Assembly (NCBI GenBank): GCA_001829395.1
Contig: MIBD01000020.1
Coordinates: 6,049 to 14,103 of the forward strand
Source: Spirochaetes bacterium GWF1_49_6
Lineage (GTDB): Bacteria > Spirochaetota > Brevinematia > Brevinematales > GWF1-51-8
Direction: 5' to 3'
Length of the DNA stretch: 8,055 nt
Positions 5,238 to 8,055 of the stretch are shown here, piece after piece (position 1 is the first letter of the stretch; each line of letters begins with the position of its first letter). Under the pieces are notes generated by a model. That model ran no database searches. It had not been told where the DNA came from and was given only the letters and a program-made list of their open reading frames with translations. A program made the position numbers and the translations under genes.

Positions 5238-7388
5238 ATGGGATTAGGGCAACTAAAAAACAAACTCGGCGTAACGCAGATGGCGTCCGACCAGCGTTCG
5301 AAGCTGTTCAAGGAATTCCGTTATTCCGGCGGGAAGGTTCTTGATGAAAAGAACCTGAGCTTTGCCGAGATCGAAGACGATAAACTTCAGGAACTCATCA
5401 ATCTTCTCGATATCAAGGAGCAGGAAGGAAACCTGTCGACTCTGGAACGGAGGCGGTTGGATTCCGCGCGCCGGGTGCAGATGCAGCGGAAAAAAGGCCC
5501 CAGGTATGTCTATCACGGACCGAATGTCGAGAGGCCTGTTGAGGGCGAAGAGACCGAAGAAGGGCACAAGGCTACCCCCAAGGGCGAACGCCGCGATGCG
5601 TACCGGATACCTTATTATATCCATTCCGAATCGGGTCCGAAGAGATGGTTTCAGCTTTTCTGGGCGCGGATAAAATGTATCCTCAACGGGGTATTTCCGA
5701 TTTTCAGGATTCGCGTCAAGAACCGTTTTCTGAACTATACCGGGGATAATATCCGCCATTCCATGAAAGTAAACAAGCAGATCCTCGCGTCCATCCTCTA
5801 CCAGGATAAAGAACTCACACAGGAAGTAAAGGAAAGTTTCCGCAGAAGCGGTTTCTATAATTATTACGAACTGATCTACCGTTTCGATAACCTGCTCGAC
5901 GACGAATTATTCGACGAAATATTAGCTCTGAAGAAGCTGGGGAAAGCCCAGATCAAGGACGCCCATCTCGTGCTGACCAAGTTATATAAAAAACTATTCA
6001 GCATCAAGCAGTACGTATCGTTCCTGAAGGACGCGTTGAACCGCGCGATGGGTATCGAGGCGCGGATGCGAAATCTCCGCCCGGATATTGTAACCGCCAA
6101 CCTGCGTACTATTAATAAGCACATAGAATCGATATTCTTTTATCTCTATAAGAAACTTGGCCTCTTGGTGGACTTTTTCTACCTGAACCGCGTCAAGTCA
6201 GGATGGCAGCATTCCTTCCTCCAGTTCATCGGGTTTATTAATGACGACCATGTCGGGTATCTCACACGGATGTGGGACGAACGTGAGGAATACGAGAGAA
6301 AGCGCAAACAATTGGCAGAGGTGATTCAGGGTAAGGTCGACAGCGCGACGAAGGTCAAGGAACAGAACACGAAGAACAATATCGAACTGAGCGAGGGGTT
6401 GACCGACGCTATCCGCGACGGGCTGAATTTTTTATATGACCACCTCGATTTCTACCGGGCGCTCGAGAAGGGGAGAAGCAATCCCAGCGACGATTACGTG
6501 TATTTTCATCTGCGCGATAAAGTCTTTGTCATCAATACGGTCGTGGATTTTTTCGATAAGGAGTACTCGTTCCTGTTCCTGTCGAACCGTGTGACCTACA
6601 ACGTATTTTTCGACGGTACCGGACGAAAGGTGGACGTGAAGAATTCGCTAAGGGATTTGTATTATAAGATCAACCTGATCTACCAGCGTGTCCGGGAATA
6701 CCTCGCGGCGGTTCGTCAACTAAAGAATATGCTGAATACCGAACGCCCTACGCAGGTCGAACTTTCAATCGAATATAAAAATATCATTACGCAGAAAACC
6801 AATATGATGCGTACGATTCACCAGACTACCACGAAGATATTCAGCCAGTTCGAAAAAATAATTTTCTACATTCTTTCCGACGCGCGCGGCCAGAAGATGG
6901 TTCTGCAAAATCCCGACGAGGAAGTGAGAATCGGGACGAAGGTTGCGGATGTCAATTTATTTAAAGGGATGCGCTTTATCGACGTATTCCAGAGCGCGTA
7001 TAATTATACCTCAGCGTTCAATTATCTTCTCAACGAGGGCGAACTCGATATGGTCTCGCTGAACGTGGACGAACCGTATTACCTCCATCTGGTCAATACC
7101 GCGGAGATCGAGCAGAAGATCGCGCTGGAGGAAGAGCAGAAATTCCAGGAGGAAGAGAAGAAAGCGCAGGAGGGCGAGGGCGAAAAAGAATCTGCCGATA
7201 AGCCCGACGGCGAAACGCCTGAAGAAAAACAACCCGAAACGTCGTCCGGCGCAAAAGATATGGGGACTCCCGTTTCTCCCAAAGCCTCGATCGCGGAGAT
7301 GGACAAAAGTATCTCCAATTCCCGGGACGACGAGGATAAATGGGAAGATGAAATCCGTAGAGATATCGACCTGATGAAAAAGGTCTAG
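5238..7388 (+). CDS. Uncharacterised 716-residue, mostly helical soluble protein with acidic tail
   Basis: I do not recognise this protein with confidence. It may belong to a spirochaete-restricted family of unknown function (a low-confidence recollection). No signal peptide or convincing transmembrane helix is seen, so it is probably cytoplasmic. Residues 1-90 are charged, with a basic patch (70-86). Residues 91-125 look like a flexible linker. An aromatic/basic amphipathic stretch (134-166, with WFQLFW and the only cysteine, C147) follows. A long region (about 175-620) has helix-like periodicity and many K, E, L, F and Y residues. Then comes a low-complexity Glu/Lys/Pro tail (about 624-672) and a final charged segment (696-716, DKWEDEIRRDIDLMKKV). 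No Walker, protease, nuclease or kinase motif was found. The start is ATG 5238 after a GGTGGGTGG ribosome binding site (5227-5235); an in-frame GTG at 5232 lies inside that site. The stop is 8 bp from the ATPase gene, so the two are probably co-transcribed. Confidence 0.85.
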   Translation: MGLGQLKNKLGVTQMASDQRSKLFKEFRYSGGKVLDEKNLSFAEIEDDKLQELINLLDIKEQEGNLSTLERRRLDSARRVQMQRKKGPRYVYHGPNVERPVEGEETEEGHKATPKGERRDAYRIPYYIHSESGPKRWFQLFWARIKCILNGVFPIFRIRVKNRFLNYTGDNIRHSMKVNKQILASILYQDKELTQEVKESFRRSGFYNYYELIYRFDNLLDDELFDEILALKKLGKAQIKDAHLVLTKLYKKLFSIKQYVSFLKDALNRAMGIEARMRNLRPDIVTANLRTINKHIESIFFYLYKKLGLLVDFFYLNRVKSGWQHSFLQFIGFINDDHVGYLTRMWDEREEYERKRKQLAEVIQGKVDSATKVKEQNTKNNIELSEGLTDAIRDGLNFLYDHLDFYRALEKGRSNPSDDYVYFHLRDKVFVINTVVDFFDKEYSFLFLSNRVTYNVFFDGTGRKVDVKNSLRDLYYKINLIYQRVREYLAAVRQLKNMLNTERPTQVELSIEYKNIITQKTNMMRTIHQTTTKIFSQFEKIIFYILSDARGQKMVLQNPDEEVRIGTKVADVNLFKGMRFIDVFQSAYNYTSAFNYLLNEGELDMVSLNVDEPYYLHLVNTAEIEQKIALEEEQKFQEEEKKAQEGEGEKESADKPDGETPEEKQPETSSGAKDMGTPVSPKASIAEMDKSISNSRDDEDKWEDEIRRDIDLMKKV

Positions 7389-7390
7389 GA
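7387..7390 (+). promoter_or_regulatory. Ribosome binding site of the ABC-class ATPase gene, overlapping the upstream stop
   Basis: AGGA begins inside the TAG stop of the 716-residue gene (7386-7388) and sits 6 nt before ATG 7397. This tight packing suggests coupled translation. Confidence 0.6.
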
Positions 7391-7396
7391 CTACTC

Positions 7397-8055
7397 ATGC
7401 ACAACCTCCGTTCACTTCTCCACCGTATCGATAATAACGGTTATCGGCTCTATAAAAGCCTCGAAGGGCAATATCATTTCCCCGAATTCACCCTGGGCAT
7501 CGACCGAATCCAGTCGGACCCGTTCGCGCCCCCGTCGAAAATTAGCCTGACCGTACCGCTCGCGCGGACTGGATTTCCCGCCGGCTTCTACGATACTCCC
7601 GTGCGCTCGATGGCGTTCCGGGACGCGCTCGCGCGGGTGTTCGCGAAAAATATCCGCCGTATCACCAAGGGTAACCGCGGCACGGGCAATTCCGGCGTTA
7701 TCGCCATCAATTACGGCGGGCAGACCGTTCTCGAACGTAACTCAATCATCATCGATAAAGAAAATATCACCGTGCGTCTCGTGGCGGGTATGCCCTCCCT
7801 CGGGCGGACTGTCGCCGCGGCCGAAGCGGAGTTCATGTTCTTCGAGGAGTTCCCGTCCCTCGTGCGCGAGGGGCTGGATATGTCCCGTCTCGACGAGAAG
7901 CACTTCCGCTCGTTCATCACCACCGCCGAACGCCGCGAACATATCCGCGCGGAGCTTGGTAAACGCGGCCTATTAGCGTTCATACCCGACGGAGCGATAT
8001 TGCCCCGGCGGAGCGGCGCGGAGGACACCCCTCTCGACGGCGCGGTTAAGTTCGA
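7397..8055 (+). CDS. ABC-class predicted ATPase, COG3044 family (N-terminal part, cut by window edge)
   Basis: The first 219 codons are read without interruption to the window edge. The sequence matches the N-terminal part of the 'predicted ATPase of the ABC class' (COG3044), normally about 550 residues. Supporting motifs: a leading L-x6-RIDNNGYRLYKSLEGQY (4-26), FTLGIDRIQSDPFAPPSKI (31-49) and NYGGQTVLERNSI (105-117). Further on are RLVAGMPSLGRT (127-138), a conserved helix around EFPSLVREGL (151-160) and FIPDGAILPRRSG (195-207). The Walker A, signature and Walker B motifs of this family lie beyond the edge, so catalysis cannot be checked. No transmembrane segment is seen, as expected for a soluble non-transporter ABC ATPase whose role is unknown. 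AGGA (7387-7390) lies 6 nt before the ATG. Codon use is visibly more GC-ending than in the gene upstream. Confidence 0.9.
   Translation, partial: MHNLRSLLHRIDNNGYRLYKSLEGQYHFPEFTLGIDRIQSDPFAPPSKISLTVPLARTGFPAGFYDTPVRSMAFRDALARVFAKNIRRITKGNRGTGNSGVIAINYGGQTVLERNSIIIDKENITVRLVAGMPSLGRTVAAAEAEFMFFEEFPSLVREGLDMSRLDEKHFRSFITTAERREHIRAELGKRGLLAFIPDGAILPRRSGAEDTPLDGAVKF

Noticed and set aside
5253..5759. 168-codon minus-strand open frame opposite the 716-residue gene
   Set aside because: It is an antisense shadow. The plus-strand frame is continuous over 2.1 kb with a good promoter and ribosome binding site.
7141..7260. Glu/Lys/Pro-rich stretch of the 716-residue protein as a sign of frameshift or pseudogene
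   Set aside because: The frame stays open through it and ends in a well-formed charged C-terminal segment just before the next gene, so it is read as a disordered linker.

Overview
The window reads as bacterial chromosome from a Gram-negative-type organism. It has a lipoprotein-anchored murein lytic enzyme, ordinary housekeeping genes, moderate GC coding sequence and AT-rich spacers with sigma70-like promoters. The gene set and the long helical protein of unknown function at 5238-7388 would fit a spirochaete or a related deep lineage. That is a recollection-based inference; nothing in the window proves it. No mobile element, CRISPR array, tRNA, rRNA, phage gene or integrase is visible.

Layout. 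A minus-strand block runs leftward from 4881: gltX (glutamyl-tRNA synthetase), then 26 bp later a YibE/F-family membrane protein. After a 235-bp spacer carrying its own promoter come mltG (endolytic murein transglycosylase) and, overlapping it by 11 bp, a Nif3/YbgI-family gene that runs off the left edge lacking only its last few residues. A plus-strand block runs rightward from 5238: an unrecognised 716-residue, mostly helical, soluble protein with an acidic tail, then 8 bp later the first 219 residues of a COG3044-type ABC-class ATPase that runs off the right edge. The two blocks diverge from a 356-bp intergenic region holding a promoter for each direction. The gltX promoter is overlapped by a perfect 10+10 bp inverted repeat.

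Function. gltX serves translation and mltG serves cell-wall glycan-strand termination. The Nif3-like and YibE/F-like proteins belong to widespread families whose cellular roles are poorly settled. The plus-strand pair looks like a two-gene unit of unknown function. Nothing here points strongly to a defined new system. The best leads are the 716-residue protein paired with the ATPase, the duplicated extracytoplasmic domain of the YibE/F protein, and the palindrome at the gltX promoter. No convincing rho-independent terminator was found in either intergenic region.
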